Below the pieces are notes generated by a model. The model was not told the DNA's origin. It saw only the letters and a program-made list of their open reading frames with translations, and did no database searches. A DNA stretch of 64,000 bases from Bacteroidota bacterium (GTDB taxonomy: Bacteria; Bacteroidota; Bacteroidia; Flavobacteriales; Flavobacteriaceae), in NCBI GenBank assembly GCA_024279425.1, contig JAJRRO010000093.1:124001-188000 (forward strand). The letters are read 5' to 3'. The translations under genes were made by a program, and so were the position numbers. Positions 62,903-64,000 of the stretch are shown piece after piece (the stretch's first letter is position 1; each line of letters begins with the position of its first letter).

Positions 62903-63907
62903 ATGTATATCAAAAGAAATATTAGCTGGAATATTATCTTTAGATACGCTTGGAAGAATGTGATTTTTTTCACCTTCTGGGCCGCTTTTATCTTTTCCCT
63001 ATACTATTTTCTCAATTGGAAATTTCTTGATATGCCATTTGAACCCCTTGGTGTCATTGGTATTGCGGTGTCTTTTTACATAGGTTTTAAAAACGCCCAG
63101 AGTTACGATCGCTTTTGGGAAGGCCGCAAAATTTGGGGAGGCATTGTCAACTATTCCAGAACATGGGCCAATAACGTCCTGAGTTTTGTGGAAAATGACA
63201 AAGATGCGCGGCGTATACTCATCTATCGGCATTTGGCATGGATTAACGCCTTACGTATTCAATTGCGGCAACCCAGTAGTTTTTCCATTATAGAAAATAG
63301 AGCGGTCGAGAAAATGTTTGACCGGCATGGAGAACGTAATCCTGTTTGCTCTGACTTGGACGCCTTTCTGGATCCTGAAGAGGATGCGGACTTAGAAAAT
63401 AGAAAGAATGTGGCCACCCATTTGATCAAGAACCAAGGGCAACACCTTAAAAAATTGTTGCAGGAAGAGAAGATTACCGAATTCGACAAACAGGTTTTTC
63501 ATAACAATCTTGAGGAACTCTATAATTTACAGGGCAAGTGCGAGCGAATCAAAAACACGCCCTTCCCGCGGCAATATGCCTATTTCAGCACTGTTTTCAC
63601 TTGGATATTTGTTTTACTCTTACCCTTTGGCCTTCTTTCGATTTTTGAGGCAGAAATCAATGAATTGCAATCGATATTGCATGAAGAATTGTTTCTGGGC
63701 CTTATGATTCCTTTTTCGGTACTGATATCCTGGATTTTCATTACCATGGAAAAAATAGGGAGTAATAGTGAAGACCCCTTTGAAGGTCGAATAAATGATG
63801 TGCCCATGACGGCCCTGTGCCGGACCATCGAGATTGACCTAAGGGATATGTTGGATGAAGATAATCTACCATCCAAAGTAGAACCCAAGGACAACATCTT
63901 ATACTAA
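62903..63907 (+). CDS. Bestrophin family ion channel protein
   Basis: A 334-residue membrane protein of the bestrophin/UPF0187 family. The conserved SFYIGFKNAQSYDRFWEGRKIWGGI (cation/anion pathway and dimer region) is near residue 55; helices lie at about 20-45 and 230-285. The loop DPFEGRINDVPMTALCRTIEIDLRDML is the family C-terminal signature. Acts as a pentameric channel in the membrane. It lies 37 bases after the flavin enzyme, possibly one transcript. Confidence 0.92.
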   Translation: MYIKRNISWNIIFRYAWKNVIFFTFWAAFIFSLYYFLNWKFLDMPFEPLGVIGIAVSFYIGFKNAQSYDRFWEGRKIWGGIVNYSRTWANNVLSFVENDKDARRILIYRHLAWINALRIQLRQPSSFSIIENRAVEKMFDRHGERNPVCSDLDAFLDPEEDADLENRKNVATHLIKNQGQHLKKLLQEEKITEFDKQVFHNNLEELYNLQGKCERIKNTPFPRQYAYFSTVFTWIFVLLLPFGLLSIFEAEINELQSILHEELFLGLMIPFSVLISWIFITMEKIGSNSEDPFEGRINDVPMTALCRTIEIDLRDMLDEDNLPSKVEPKDNILY

Positions 63908-64000
63908 TGCCCATAGTTTCATCGGACTATAATCCCCCATTGCTATTTAGAAACTGCCATTTTTCAACCGTCTACTCGGGATTGGTCAGAAAGGTCAATG

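Overview
The window is about 40% GC chromosomal DNA from a member of the Bacteroidota, most likely a marine Flavobacteriaceae (inference). The signs are the gene families (TonB-dependent receptor, SusD-free glycan genes, DUF1080 proteins, DUF5009 acyltransferase), core genes in flavobacterial order (rnpA beside an S41 protease, lepA, dusB, rbfA, mce, recO, gdhA), the near absence of Shine-Dalgarno sites, and -7 boxes of the form TAnnTTTG in front of several genes.

Layout. (1) 1-13.4 kb is a carbohydrate and small-molecule catabolic block: a sulfatase tail, a PQQ dehydrogenase fused to cytochrome c with a PqqB-like hydrolase, a fructosamine kinase, an SGNH esterase, a DUF5009/HGSNAT-like acyltransferase, a GH20 hexosaminidase, a DUF1080 lipoprotein, an Old Yellow Enzyme, an SDR and a gluconolactonase. 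Sulfatase, GH20 and acyltransferase together suggest sulfated amino-sugar glycans. (2) 13.4-31.8 kb is mostly housekeeping: S41 protease, rnpA, a GCS2-CBS ligase with an AstE-like deacylase, M1 and S8 peptidases, an MBL hydrolase, an APC transporter with USP domains, lepA, dusB, a LolC/E-type permease, rbfA and mce. It contains one badly decayed cation/proton antiporter pseudogene. (3) 31.9-45 kb is an accessory island that starts just after a CAU tRNA. It holds gene fragments, five copies of a palindromic repeat, attC-like hairpins, a three-gene DUF4062/TIR-like cassette, a TetR-SDR-carboxymuconolactone decarboxylase-NTF2 operon with an operator, an AraC regulator with a DoxX protein, a methyltransferase cassette, an IS3-type remnant, a nucleoside hydrolase stump and a GH140-like lipoprotein. 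(4) 45.2-49.5 kb is a Tat-exported three-subunit xanthine dehydrogenase-family enzyme, followed by a serine-recombinase stump at 49.7 kb that starts at a sixth copy of the repeat. (5) 50.4-64 kb returns to chromosomal genes: DUF1080, NAD epimerase, TonB receptor, recO, gdhA, metB, DUF3298, DinB, an ArsC-like protein with an EamA transporter, a frameshifted thioesterase, a nitronate monooxygenase-like enzyme and a bestrophin.

The best candidate for something undescribed is the cassette at 33.4-35.0 kb. It encodes a DUF4062/TIR-like protein whose C-terminal tail shares an 18-residue 'N-x-x-E-G-S ... G-D-x-x-x-G-D' motif with the N-terminus of the two-helix membrane protein next to it. A third, membrane-anchored coiled-coil protein follows. 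The cassette sits among attC-like hairpins and gene debris, so I read it as a possible membrane-linked defence or conflict module. That reading is inference; the motif match is visible in the sequence.
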